64,000 nucleotides of DNA from NCBI GenBank assembly GCA_022497145.1, contig MU385856.1, positions 806,001-870,000 of the forward strand, read 5' to 3'. Below the pieces are notes generated by a model. The model was not told the origin of the DNA. It did no database searches and saw only the letters and a list, made by a program, of their open reading frames with translations. The stretch comes from Rostrohypoxylon terebratum. Lineage: Eukaryota; Ascomycota; Sordariomycetes; Xylariales; Hypoxylaceae. Of the stretch, positions 46,491 through 58,622 are shown piece after piece; the first letter of the stretch is position 1; each line of letters begins with the position of its first letter. Made by a program: the position numbers and the translations under genes.

Positions 46491-47797
46491 ACACATGCCA
46501 AGCTACCTACCTAGTACATACTTCGAGCTGGAGGTTACAAATGTTTCTTATCTTATTTTCCTATCAATTTTTTACGAAAAGGTGCTGGCTAGAAAATAAT
46601 ACCCCCAAAAAGGCATCGTGGACCGTGTTCGAGACTGTGCTAAGCCTCTAGGTTACCTTTCTGCCTTTCTAAGCTACTACCCCATTACCGGCTTCCATGC
46701 TTACATCAGGGTCTGGAGCCTTTAGAGCCTGGCACTCAAACAAAACATCTGCAGCCAGCAGGTATTCGAGGAGGACTCGAGGCCTACAAGTCTGCAAGTT
46801 TAGACAGGTACACAAACACCTAGACTTCTCTCGTATTGTCCTAAACTTGTTTAGGGTTGGCATTCTTTCGTCTGAAACATGGTTCAAGTTGCATTCAAAC
46901 CTTCAATCCAGCTCTTTTGTGTACATGCCTGCTAAGTAGAATCTAGATAGGTAGGTACCTACTATACCTTAGGTACCTACTGACTAACTGTACACTACCT
47001 AAGTAGGACATAGGTAGGTATATTGTATTGTACGATAGCAGAAATAAGTATGCAGACCCGACTCCCGCTAAAAAGCTATTATTAGATATAATGTTCTTAG
47101 CTCACAACTAATAACTCTAACAACTCTAGGTACCTGGTATACAACCTGCGAGACCGTTATTCAATAAGGATCTGAGACCTAACCTCGACTGACTTACATT
47201 AAAGTGCAACTCATCTCAAAGCTACAGTCTCCAAACCTCAGGGGCAATATGCACCTATATGATAATGTCGATATGCATCGTGCGAATTCATATTGACATG
47301 ATAGGTACCTAAATACAATACATAGTGTACATACATTTGTAAGTATCCACATGTAAATAATCAACAGCATCGAGTAAAATACTACCTAACATCTATTATG
47401 TACTACTAGGTATGCATCTAACTAATTGCCACCATGTTTTATTATGCCGGGCAGTTATCATGCTGTCAGCGTCATATGCTACGACTTCCAAGTTTTGATA
47501 GGGCAAAGCGAAAGGGGATCGAGAGGATTAGATCAATGGGGGGCGACGTCTCCTTTAGCCTTTAGGAGAGCAAATAAATAATCCACCACCAGCCCGCTCA
47601 GCCGCTTTAGCGCCAAATACCCTCCATCATCGCTATTGACAAGCTTGACAGCGTAAAGGCTAGGCTGCTGGTTAGAGAGGGGCCGGACCGGCCAAGAGTA
47701 AATACCTGATAAATACATACGTCCCTACTACCTAGGTCCTACATACTAAGTAGGTAGTAGTATATACCCCGTACCCCATACCATCATACATCACATC

Positions 47798-47826
47798 ATA
47801 CACATACACATACACATACATAATAC
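47798..47826. repeat. CATACA microsatellite
   Basis: About five copies of a hexamer (CATACA), in a gene-free region. Confidence 0.8.
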
Positions 47827-50181
47827 ATAACGTAGGGCTTTGGGGGGCGCTGTCCCGGGATCCGTGGATATTTCTCAGTCCCAAGTCCCCAAGTTCCCAG
47901 AGATGACGTCGTCCCGTCCCCAAGCCCGTGCCCACGGCGTTCCTGTAGCACCCAGCACCTCTCCCTCACTTAGCGACAGGTCACAGAGCTCTAGGATTAG
48001 CATTCTTTTATCGAATCCGGTTCTTTCTTGGTAAACCGTCTGCTCTCGTGTTGGATTCACGAAACGCGAATGTTCCCGTTACCAAAGGTCGCTCCGAGGA
48101 CAGGTTCCGTACAATACTCACAGATGATACCTAGTACCAGGTCCCCTAAGTCCTACATATCATCGAAGAAGAGAGAAGACCTGGATTTTGACAGACATGA
48201 CAGCTTCCCCCGAAATCCGTGTGACAAGTCTTACCCTCGAAGGAAAAAAAAACCCCGCCACCGATCGACCTAGTCACTTTCCTGATTGGTGCCCTCGATC
48301 CTCGCTAGGTCCTAAATTTAGCACGGTTTCCGTGCTGGCTTTCGTAGTAGTATCTGTACCTAAAAAGTGCTAAGGCAGATCGCCGTCGAAAAAAGAGGTA
48401 TTAAAGCAGTAGTAGTACCTCAGGTAATGCAAGGCAAGGTTGCGCAAAACGGCCTCCCGGCTGTCAACCTGACTTATGCCGCGGATCGTCGTCCTACTAT
48501 GTACTATGTAGGCAGTCCAGGGTCTCGCTATTACGTAGCCGGACGTCGCTGAGAGGGCGGGAAGGGTCACGAATGGAGCCGGTCGCGCTGCAAAACCAGG
48601 TACGAGGGAACCTTGACATATTATTGTGCAGCTTACCTCATCGCCTCTGTAGTAGAATAACCTATTCTGTAATCTAGATATTTGCGGTAGATAGACCACT
48701 AATTTCGCCGCCACTATAATACCACTATAAATCTCAAAAGCATTTCACTTAGGTAAAACATTAGTAGTAGGAGAGGACCAGCAGTGGATATATGCTACGT
48801 AGGGGCGGCTCCAGTCCGGCAGAGGGGATCATCTACTGTTGTGATAACCTAGGACCTAGGTCCTAGGTACTATGTAGTCCATCTAGTCCAAAACCGGCAT
48901 TTGAGCTCCTGGTCGATCTAAGACTCTAAGTATTAACACGAAACAACCGCCAACCTACCTAGCTTGCCCGTGCCGGCTGGGCTAGCGATGGCGACAGATC
49001 GATCGACGCTGTAGTTCAGGCATTAGTGCCAACTTCCCAACTTCCAAGCGCACGTCATATCTCCGTCCGTAAAGCATGCTCGAGTCCTGTTATAGAGGTG
49101 TTGGAGGTCCTCGCCTAGGTCACGGGATACCCTCTACGTAGCATCATCAATTTCCCAGACCCAAACGATCCTTCAGAGTGTCGTCAACAAAATCATGAGG
49201 TCTAGAGTAAGCACGCGCAATCCTGTTTATGAAGTCTTGGGTTCATAAGAAAAGAGGCCAAAGCGTCGTCAATTTCCTGGCTATTCATACGGTATCGAGA
49301 AGAGTAAGACTACTACCTTATACATTTGTAGATACAGGAGGCCTTCATGGTCCAGTCATATGCAAAAACCAGCCCCGAATCAGCTCTAGCGAACCTGAGA
49401 ATATCTACCGTGACACCGACCATCAATATCAGGAAACAAACCAAAAAAGCAAGGAGACATGAAAACCGGTTGACCACCCTTTCCCTAGCCACGAACACCC
49501 CATATCTCTTCCAGAAGGGGTATTCGGTCGTTGCAAAGAAAAAGAGGCCAAAGAGCAGTCGGGAACCTATACCGCCCGTGTATAGGATCATGGCAAATCA
49601 ATACCGCGTAATCGTGGTGCCGTTTGTCCCCGCCTTTTACGCCAGACTCTGCATCAGAGAATGAATACTCTGCGCAAAACACACCATCTTACACGTAAGA
49701 CCGAGTGACGCCCCATCATCCAGTAGCCTGAGTCCCTAAAAGCGTTTTCGTCCGAATAAGAATAATGCCGACTCGACGGCGGTAATAAAAAGAATACTTG
49801 ATGCTTATAAGTAAAAATAACGAGACTGAATAAGGTAGCCCGCCTAAACGCCAGTTAATGGTCCGAACCGAGTAAGATGAGAATCGCCACTACCAGGCAT
49901 AGGTAGTGGGTAGTCTTAATAAACAAATTATGAAGGCCGCGGGGCGAAAAAATAACTGTAGTGCAATCTTTTACGTGTCATCATACGTCGTGAAAATGGT
50001 GCCCTCTTGTGTCATTAAGCACCTATGAGAACACTCCGCGGGGTAACTTCGCCGCTTCGTTATCGGGGTAAGGTCTGTTGCGCCTTTGAGGCGTTTGCTA
50101 TCATTTGCAACTTCTTTCGAAGTGCCGTAAGCCTAACGTTGATCATTTGGATCACTGCTTCAATGGTTAGCCAGCCTAGCT

Positions 50182-53100
50182 TTATTTATTCAACAAGGAG
50201 AACATACTCTTTTGAACGGCTTGTTGATCGTCTGAGTTGATCTCAGACGACGAACCTTCCCGACTCATGTCACGCTCAGACTTTGAGGATCCTGAAAGTC
50301 TACGCTTGGACAAATCCTCATCGTTATCCAGCACTGCTTCTAGCATGCGAATAGCAGTCACATAGGAGATTTCGCACCCATGCAAATCTTCGTTAGCGAT
50401 CTCATTGATGGCAGCAGTACGGCTCATCTCGACAGCCCTTTCATACATTAATTTTTCTGCGCTGAGGCCAGCCGTCAGAACAATACCGTCAGTACTGGAG
50501 GCCCCCGGGGGGGCGACGATTGGCAGCTGGTTATTGTCAGGGTGGCTCGGATGATCTTCTGGGAGCGACTTTTGGGCCTCAAGTAACTTGAGTCGTACTA
50601 CTTCAGCCTTTTCTAGAGTCTCATTGAATCTCTTACGAACCCATTGAACAGCTGAGTTGACCCGCTGTATCGCGTCGCGGTTTATAGTGTGCTGCGAAGA
50701 ACTAGATTCAAGGCGGTTTCTGCGCGTCCACCATATGTTTGCTATATCCATAGATTTCGCGAGCAGCGAGAGAGCCTTAACGTAAAGAACAAGGGCCTCC
50801 TCAGAGAGCGCCACAACGGCTTCTGTTGTAAGGCCGTCTTCTTCTTCTGATGCTATCCTATCAGCAGGTATCCCGCCAAGGCCATGCTCCATTGATGGGG
50901 CTAACGGTACAAGCTGTTTGTACTTGACCTCGGCAAACCCCCAAACAACGTCACTTTGTGTCGCATAATCCTCGATGATTTGAGCGACACGCATATCTTC
51001 GTCTTTTGGGGTACTTTGGCGGCCATCGGTGATGAGACCGGCAGGAGGAGTTGGTGTGGGATACGTTGGGAATACATTATAAGGATGAGGAGGCGATGCA
51101 CCCTTGCCAACTATGTGTTGTGGAACCTTGAAGCCAAAAAGTCTCAAACTCGCATCGGATATCGCATTTTGGATAGCAGATGTTATAGAGCCAGGACTAC
51201 CAGACATGCCGCCCGCACCCCTATCGTACGAACCTCGGCGATGATGGTCGGGTCGCTGTCTCCCCTGTGCGATTTGAAGAGCATTAGAAGGCTGCGCGGG
51301 AATCACACCAGTCGTTGACGTTGGAGCGCCTTGTTGGGTGGCACGCTGAGCGATTTGTCCCGATCGAGGAGATAATTCTTGCGCCTGGGCTCCTTGAACG
51401 GCAAGTTCATCGGCGAATGCGTTCACTTCGACATGCTTTTTCTCTACTACCACGTAATCTCGCTCAAAGGCAATTTCTTGAGCAACTCTTTCTCGTTCTG
51501 CGATTGCTGAACGATCTGGCCTACCCTTACCCCTTCCGCCATCCTCATGCGAAGGCGATTGACCATGAGAATACCGATTCAGTGAGGCATTGGATGGCAC
51601 CCGCTTCCGGCGGTCTTCAATCAAGTCTTGGCGTGCAGGCGCCGACGTAGAAGGTACTGCCTGCGGTCGCCGAATTCCAAGGCCAGGGGCGATGTCATCC
51701 CGGGGAGATTCGACAGCATGAGAGATGCCTTGAGCGTGCGAGTACGGACTAAACTCGGTTGGAGATGACAGAGGTGATGGCTTAAGTGGCCTCTCGCGAG
51801 GCGAAGGAGAACTGGTACCCTGACGTGCCGCATCCGTATCAGTACCAAAGCGACGATGAGATGGCACTCGTCGCGGGATCAAGTCGGAATCTTCCGTCCT
51901 AGAGGCGGAGCGCCTTTCGCCTGATGGTTGCCTTTGTATTCGAGGAACATCGTCCTCGACTAATCCAGGTATTTCGCCAGCGATGACACGATGGCTAAAG
52001 AAGTCCTCGAAGCTTAATCTTTCAACAGGAGCGCGCTTCAAGAGAGCTCGAATCATCGCCTTAAGGTCTGGGCTAACTTGGCATTCCTTGGAGAACCTGA
52101 CTTGGGCATCGGAACTTTCGATCTTTCTGAGCAATTCAACATGATTACTAGCTCGAAACGGTGGTTTGCCGCATATCATTTCGTATGCGACAGTTCCAAC
52201 AGACCATAAGTCTGCCTTAGCATCGTATCGCTCGTAGCGAAGGATTTCCGGAGCCATGTAAAGAGGGGACCCGCACAACGTCTCAGCCAGGGAGGTTGCT
52301 GGTAGGACTCGGGCGAAGCCGAAATCAGCTAGCTTCAACATTGGTAGCGATTGTAACCCAACAGCCGGTATTAACGAATCGTGACTAGCGCTTAGTACAG
52401 GACCGTTATTCTTATTCACTTCTCTGTGATAGATCGATGGGAGGAGTAGGAGGTTCTGGGGCTTAATGTCACGATGAACGAAATTGCCTTCTCGCAGAAA
52501 TTGTAGGGCGCTGGCAAGTTGCTTGAGGAAATGTCGGATAACGACTTCGTGGAGGCCGGCGCCGGGAACACTAGGATATTTTCGAGCCATGTCGCATGTG
52601 GCCGGGTGTGACACCAGCTTCTCTCTCTTTTTGATAAACAATGATAAATCACCCAGTTCACAATACTCCATCATTAGGTTGATATGAGTCGAGCTTTCTA
52701 CGCAGTCATGGAGGGCGACGATGTGTGGATGCCGGAGCTTCTTGAGGATCTTGATTTCGCTATAGAGATTGTCCTTCAGCTTCTTGTTCAATCGTCCGAG
52801 CTCGACAGATTTGACAGCGACGAGAGCGCCGGATACCTGTATCGTCTCCATTAGCCAAGCTGCGATGCTTTGGTGTGACTCATCATGATCGTGGCGAGAG
52901 AGCCTTGCCACCAGCGATGGTACCAAGAAAATATACAAGAAGGAGCTGAAATTCAAAGCTAAAGCTCTCTATACTCAAATACAACGACTACAAATACGAA
53001 GAAGCACGCGGTTGTAGGTTGTTGTGGGTTGTTGAAGGGAATACATGTGCTATTGGGCGCTATGAAGAGTTTGGAGATACGAACCTTATGCCTGCCCATA

Positions 53101-53219
53101 TATACCTGGGCAAAGCTGCCTTTACCTATCTCAGCACCAATAATGAACTGACCAACAACATCATCGGTCGCCCTCCCACGACGAGAAGACGAGCCCGAAG
53201 GCGCTCGAGGATCAGCCAT
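50182..53219 (-). CDS. atg1: Autophagy Ser/Thr kinase Atg1 (ULK1 orthologue)
   Basis: Kinase that starts autophagosome formation together with Atg13 and Atg17, under TOR control. Exons 53085-53219 and 50182-52836, joined over a 248-bp intron, give 929 residues. Exon 1 starts MADPRAPSGSSSRRGRATDD and ends in the ATP loop region IGKGSFAQVYMGRHK. The join gives HKVSGALVAVKSVELGRLNK with ATP-binding Lys54. HRDIKPQN has the catalytic Asp168; DFG has Asp216; the activation segment reads ETLCGSPLYMAPEILRYERY. The kinase domain ends near residue 330. A long disordered Ser/Pro/Arg-rich linker follows, then the helical C-terminal domain (about 640-880) that binds Atg13. The interrupted insert between HRD and DFG is typical of filamentous-fungal Atg1. 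The protein ends FSLLNK. Confidence 0.96.
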
Positions 53220-54280
53220 GACTTCCTGTGTGGATTGAGCTATGACAGGAAGCTGTGGTTAATGCAGCCCGGGGGCTTATAAGGGAATCGGGATGGATTC
53301 GGTAGCTCGAGTATTCGTCATGTACACATGTAGGGTGGGTGTGTACGATAAAAGGTGGTGGTCCGTTGATGAAAAAAGGGGGTAAAGAATACCAAGGCAA
53401 CAGGCGTGAATGAAGTCGAAAGAGAAGACCAGTTAGAAAGTTCGCGTGTTTCTGGTCTCTGGAAACGACCAAGGCTTAGTTCCTTTAGTTGCTTAGGTCG
53501 GGACCTGGACGTCAAAGTGGATGTAAATGATGTACTCCGTACTAGGTAAAGGCAGGGTATCCGATAGGTCGGTCGGCGGAGAATCGAGGACCTGGGACAG
53601 GAACCTTGAAAGGCGGGGATGCCTGTGTCACCTTCAAATGACAAGACGAGACACACAGAAAAGGAACCTTGAACGACAGTGCTCTAAGTAGTATGTACCT
53701 AGGCCACAAGGGTACAGTGCTAGTACTTAGGTACAACGATACCTAAATGATAAGTGATAACTGGCGCAGGTGTCTGAGGGCTCTCGAGTTGACCAGACTT
53801 TTATTTTCTTCCTTTCTCCTTGAATTCCTTCGTGTTGAATGGAGGAATCAGAGACGCTGGATGGACGGTTGAACGTAGAAACTAAAGATGTAGGTAAAAG
53901 ATAAGAATGAAAGGTAAGAAATAAAATTATTTAGAATAGGTAGACGTAGGTTTACTAGATTAGGTACGGAATGATATGATCGAACGTATTGATGGTACCG
54001 TGGGTATGAGACCTCAGATAGGCAGGATGAGTCAGGCGAGGGTCCAGGTTGTGGTTGTAGAGTTGTAGAGTAGTAGAGATTAAGTAAAAGTCCTGGGTTC
54101 CTGTAGGCTGTAGGCGCTGGGCAGGCTGTAGGCTGTAGCTGTAAAATGGATGTGCCCAGCAGGGTTTGTGCCGATACGCCAAAAGGCAGTCGGTAGAAAG
54201 CTGCGAGATCTTCAAATGGCAGCTACCTAGAGCTGTAAGTCGAGAGTACGGGGATAAATGTGATGTAGTAGCCCCTTGGT

Positions 54281-54316
54281 GCTTTTCTTTTCTTTTCTTT
54301 CTTTCTTTCTTTTTAT
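54281..54316. repeat. CTTT-rich simple repeat
   Basis: Uninterrupted run of CTTTT and CTTT units, a polypyrimidine tract on the plus strand. Confidence 0.85.
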
Positions 54317-54751
54317 TAGGCTAGGTAACTTGGAATTGGCGTAGATGGTGAGCTGACTGGGTTGGCCGATTATCAAATGAATGACTCGGTCCACAACATG
54401 TATGTACTTCGAGCTCTCTTTCGCTTCTTTTTTTTTATCTTCCTTTTCTTTTGCTGTAAATCTTGGAGGGTCTCTCTATTGACCAGGGTGGCTGGGGGCG
54501 ACGAGAATGATGTTATTCAACGGTAAAAAGCTTGCGTACAATGTATTCTTTTCAGATCGATTCAATGTTCTCCCACACCATTCAAGGTTGATACCAAATA
54601 CACTGGGTAGAATTAGATAATCGTAGGTACGTAGAGGAATTAATGAAAGAATAAGACAAGGGGTGTACAGCGAAGACGAATTCTGGAACTCTTGATAAAT
54701 GGGGAGTGCACTGGAGTAAAATTATGGTATAGGTATGGATGGTATGTGGTA

Positions 54752-54786
54752 TATGGATATGGATATGGATATGGTTATGGTTATGG
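54752..54786. repeat. ATGGAT/ATGGTT hexamer repeat
   Basis: Tandem hexamers, about three copies with A and two with T at the fifth position. Confidence 0.8.
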
Positions 54787-55245
54787 GGGTTGGTGGAATG
54801 GGATGAGATGGGAGAAAGTGAAAGTAGGAGAAAGGACGAGATGGCAGGAGTAAGTTAGAACGTCGAGGTGAGGCGATCAGAGTTGCTCACGAGACAAGAA
54901 ACATGGAAGGTAAGGTGCCATATTTAGTGAAGTAAACGTGCAGCGAAACGATGGTGAACATTGAACAATGAGTGTAGATCAGACTCGTCACTACCTACCT
55001 GTCACTCGTGACTCTTCAGCATGATAACAATTGATAAGACCAACCTGATAGCGCCCTGACGCCGGGTGCTGCAAGCCAAATCTACGTACTGCGTAGAAGC
55101 CGATTCCGCTAAGCCCGTGCCCCATTCTTTTTGACCCCCTTGAGCAAATAGGATTCTGTACTACCAGTATTAGTACATACATATGTACAACCAGCTACCT
55201 AGTAACAGCCTAGCACACAGTGGACATTGGATGGAAGCTTTGACC

Positions 55246-55300
55246 TTCCTAGGTACCTACCTAGTACCTAGGTCCTAGGATAGGCACCTACATAGTACCA
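55246..55300. repeat. Cluster of TAGGTACCTA-type palindromic words
   Basis: Overlapping copies of CCTAGGTACCTACCTAG, ACCTAGGTCCTAGGA and related palindromes that can form small hairpins. It is one of several such clusters found only between genes in this window. Confidence 0.6.
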
Positions 55301-57120
55301 ACTTAACCTTCAGGGCCACCAAAATACCTGGGGGAAAAGCATCCATTCATCTGCCTGTGGTACCAAGCTACTAGTACAAGTACAGTACTCTCGTCCACGG
55401 ATGAGTGTTGCCAACCTTGAATGTAAGTACATACCAGACTATGCTAAGGATGTAGGTACGACTGTACTGGAAGTTTACGGGCCAAAAGACGCTAGGCAGT
55501 TCTAGCGCTAGACAAGGATCTAGTTGATCTTATTGGATCTGAGGTTGGATCCAACTTAAAAAGGCCCCATAGAATTGTTTCTTGACGCACCATCGTTCTC
55601 CACAGTCTTGATAGCCCTGGAACTTGGAAGTCGGTCGTCACTATTAATTGATCGTCCTTGAAACTCAGTCATTCCTTTGATTCCTCCGAGTCCCTCCATT
55701 CTGGGGAAAAGGCAAAGGCGGTCTGGGTCTGGGTCTGGTCTACCTGTCTACCTTTGGATGTCCATGTTTGCATCTTTACGAAATCAAAGACTATTATAGC
55801 AAAGGATTGTGTATAGTTGATCGCTATTAGTCACATTGGAAAACGTGGTTCGGCTATTGTCTATATGCGCCTTTGCGCCTTTGCGTATTGCGCGTTTCTT
55901 TGTTTCTTGTTTCCAGCAGAGTTAGGTACCCTAAGCACCCTAGGGCCTAAACACGCTAGAATAATTCTTTGTAGATCCGAGCCAACATCCATTGAAATCG
56001 CAAGTAAGTATTATCATTGCATCATTATAACCATTGCCGACCGCTTATTTTATTTCATTTTTTCCCAATCCTCCTTTCCTTCCGCGGTGGCGTGAGTATG
56101 TATTGTGCGCCCTCCTTGTTCGACTAAAGGTGCTAGCCTACATGGTATGTAACAATTGAACGGCGATGAGCTTATTTCACGCCATTCTTTTGACGACCTT
56201 GAATGCTACATTGATGACTGATCAGCGAGTGAGGCTCAGCCGGGAATATAATGCCTGCACCCATGTACTGCACCACTGTGGGCGTAATCCATGAGGTGAT
56301 TGATAAATGATTTGACTTGGTTGACTTGGTTGACTTAAGTTGATTTAGTCTGAACTAAAGCTTGAGCTAGAACAGGAAGAGAAGGGGAATTGTGTGTCAC
56401 TTGCCTGCCTGTGAACAAGGAGCGACTTTGGGTCACAAGGGATTTCCCAATTCGCCAGAAGGGTTGCCTATAAGGTTTGGCGCTTTTATCGAAGGACAAA
56501 GCAACATTGGATAATAGCCCAAAAGCCCTGGACCCTGAAAAAAAGTAGGTACTATTAGGTAGGTACTAAGTAGCTCCTTATCCTGCTCCGTAACCGGGAC
56601 TTGAGAGGCAATTGAGCATTGCGTGTATGTTGTATGTATCAATTGATATCGGTTTCTATAATTATACACGCCCTTATCTTTGCGTCTGTTCTATCGACAA
56701 TTGGAACACTGGGCATCCATTGACAGGTCAAAGTCCATGTTCAATGTTGCTCGAGCCGTGCTGATTCTATCTATTCCTTATCAGTGATCGATCGCATTGC
56801 ATACCTATTACTTCCTACCGCTGCTGAGCCCTTGCTGACGCTGGGTGATCGATGAGATTAATTAGAGGGCTGGTTGTCTGTGGAGTGTAGAGTGGTAGAG
56901 TGTAGACTGCATAACTGCACGACAATCTTCGATTCGCTAGAGATAGCCTTTGATAGGTTCAAGATAGCTAACCTATAGGTACTGGTGAGCTCTTATAATT
57001 CGGGTTTCCCGTCTACACGATCATAGTCCTATTTCAGAAAAGACAAATAGGCATCCCTGGCACACACACTTATACACTTACACACCACCAAACTAGGTAC
57101 CTACTACACAATACTACACA

Positions 57121-57152
57121 CCATACGCCATACGCCATATGCCATACACCAC
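57121..57152. repeat. CCATACG tandem repeat
   Basis: Four to five degenerate copies of CCATACG / CCATATG. Confidence 0.7.
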
Positions 57153-57624
57153 ACGCGTACACTGATTCAGATTCAGATTCCCATCCAAATAGATTAAATT
57201 CTACAACGCTCTCGAAGCTCCTTGCAGATATGGGTCCCTTATGCAAGTCCTTCATTGCCCAGGTGCCCAGGTGTTTAGGTGCTTGTGTCAGTTTCCATTT
57301 CATTTAGGCAGACCGAACCTATTACCACGTACACGTACTCGGCTACTGTGGAACCCCCTGGCGGTATGCACGTCTTTCCATCCGGCAACAAATCGGAAAC
57401 CCGAAGCTGGCGTGTTTGTCCCTTCTTTCACCTACCTAACCAGTCGAGCTAAGGCAACTTCAGAATCCAGATAGCTATCCCATGGGCTGCCGTGAACCGA
57501 TCGGAGCTTTGATGTTCACATCAAGGTTCCTGTTCCTGGCTTGACCGATTAAAACATACTTTTTACCTAACGACGCGGGCGAGCTCGACATGTGTCCCTT
57601 TAGGAATTGAGGATTCCCTTGAAG

Positions 57625-57720
57625 CTACCTACCTAGTACCTAGTAATCTGTGCCTAGAAATATACCTACCAAGTACCTACCTACCTGCCTAGGTTACCTA
57701 CAGTCTACTACGTAGGTAGC
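57625..57720. repeat. Cluster of CCTACCTAG-type palindromic words
   Basis: Dense run of CTACCTACCTAGTACCTAG, CCTACCAAGTACCTACC and related words. Same family as the clusters at 27865-27895, 46945-47022 and 55246-55300. Confidence 0.6.
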
Positions 57721-58622
57721 TAAGAACCTTGTAAGTCGGAACAAGAAGTAAGAAGAAGTTTTGGGGAAAAAAAATCAGCTCACCTAGCTTCCGCGAGATC
57801 CAACTTCGTCGCAGAGCCTTCTGACTAGGAAGGTAGTAGACTTATTGCCGAGCCTTAAGACAAATCGATGATGCATGGCAAGTGAAGCTGCAGCTACCCT
57901 GCGACCTCCGGACCACATGAATTGTGAGACACGTCTACTGCATCGAACTAAGCTAGGACTTTTGGTTGAGCTGGCTGGCTGGCCACTGGCACTGGCCTTC
58001 GATCCGGCTGCTTCCTCTACTTCGTATTATCGGCTGTTCCATTAACGGTAATTTTTTACCTTCCCAGTCAATCACCGTTACCCACACGAAATGCACATTT
58101 CCGCGCACAGGGTCCCCGCATTGCCGGTTTGAAGACCTGGAAACCCGGGAAAAAAATGTCATTTTTTTGATAGACGGTCCCTTACTACATGTAGCCTGTA
58201 GGCGTCTCTACCTATCAGCCTGTCTAATTCTAAGAAACCCCTGTAGCCATCCTCCTGCTGTAGGCAGGGACCTATCGTAGCTTTTTTAATTTATAGGCAG
58301 AAGAGAGGAACAAACCTTGGTGGATGTCCATTATACTGGTGCCGTTTACAATCGCATTATAGGCTCGAACAGGGTTGCATGACACCGCCCTTATTCACAT
58401 TTTTACCGTGTACACAGGTAGTACGCGACGTATGTGCTAGGCAAGTTAGGTTACCTCGCCCTTTCTTACCACCCTTTTTCCACTTGTAAAATCGACGTTG
58501 TATGCCTTGCCAGCGAACAATTGTCAAGTTCGTGACCCAGGTCTAGTAACCCCGCCCAATCCCGTGATTTCACATGAACCGAAAGATGCGGGGTGTCGCT
58601 AGCGCTACGATGCCGCGAGGAA

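Larger units (their letters stand above)
44880..50181. other. Gene-free region of 5.3 kb
   Basis: Lies between the RhoGAP start and the Atg1 stop, both minus strand. It carries TACCTACCTAG/TAGGTACCTA word clusters (46945-47022, 47726-47760, 48846-48875), the 10-bp tandem repeat at 46441-46490 and the CATACA microsatellite near 47800. All open frames are short and random-looking. Frames at 47533-47718 and 49313-49664 are the most protein-like but have no support. No tRNA or rRNA was seen. Confidence 0.55.
53220..58622. other. Gene-free region of 5.4 kb
   Basis: Lies between the Atg1 start and the ornithine aminotransferase stop (both minus). It holds a CTTT-rich tract (54281-54316), a GGATAT hexamer tract (54752-54786), CATACGC repeats (57121-57152) and dense CCTACCTAG/TAGGTACCTA clusters (55246-55300, 57625-57720). 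Open frames are short and random-looking. Part of it must be the atg1 promoter and perhaps a long 5' leader. Confidence 0.55.

Noticed and set aside
47533..47718. 61-codon minus-strand frame with fairly protein-like text
   Set aside because: Too short, no family, no neighbouring exons; could not be supported.
49313..49664. Frames of about 92-105 codons in the gene-free region
   Set aside because: They overlap each other on opposite strands, have no recognisable domain and no splice context; probably chance.
58340..58380. Sequence resembling a tRNA T-arm (GTTCGAGCC on the minus strand)
   Set aside because: No matching D-arm, anticodon stem or acceptor stem at the right distances.
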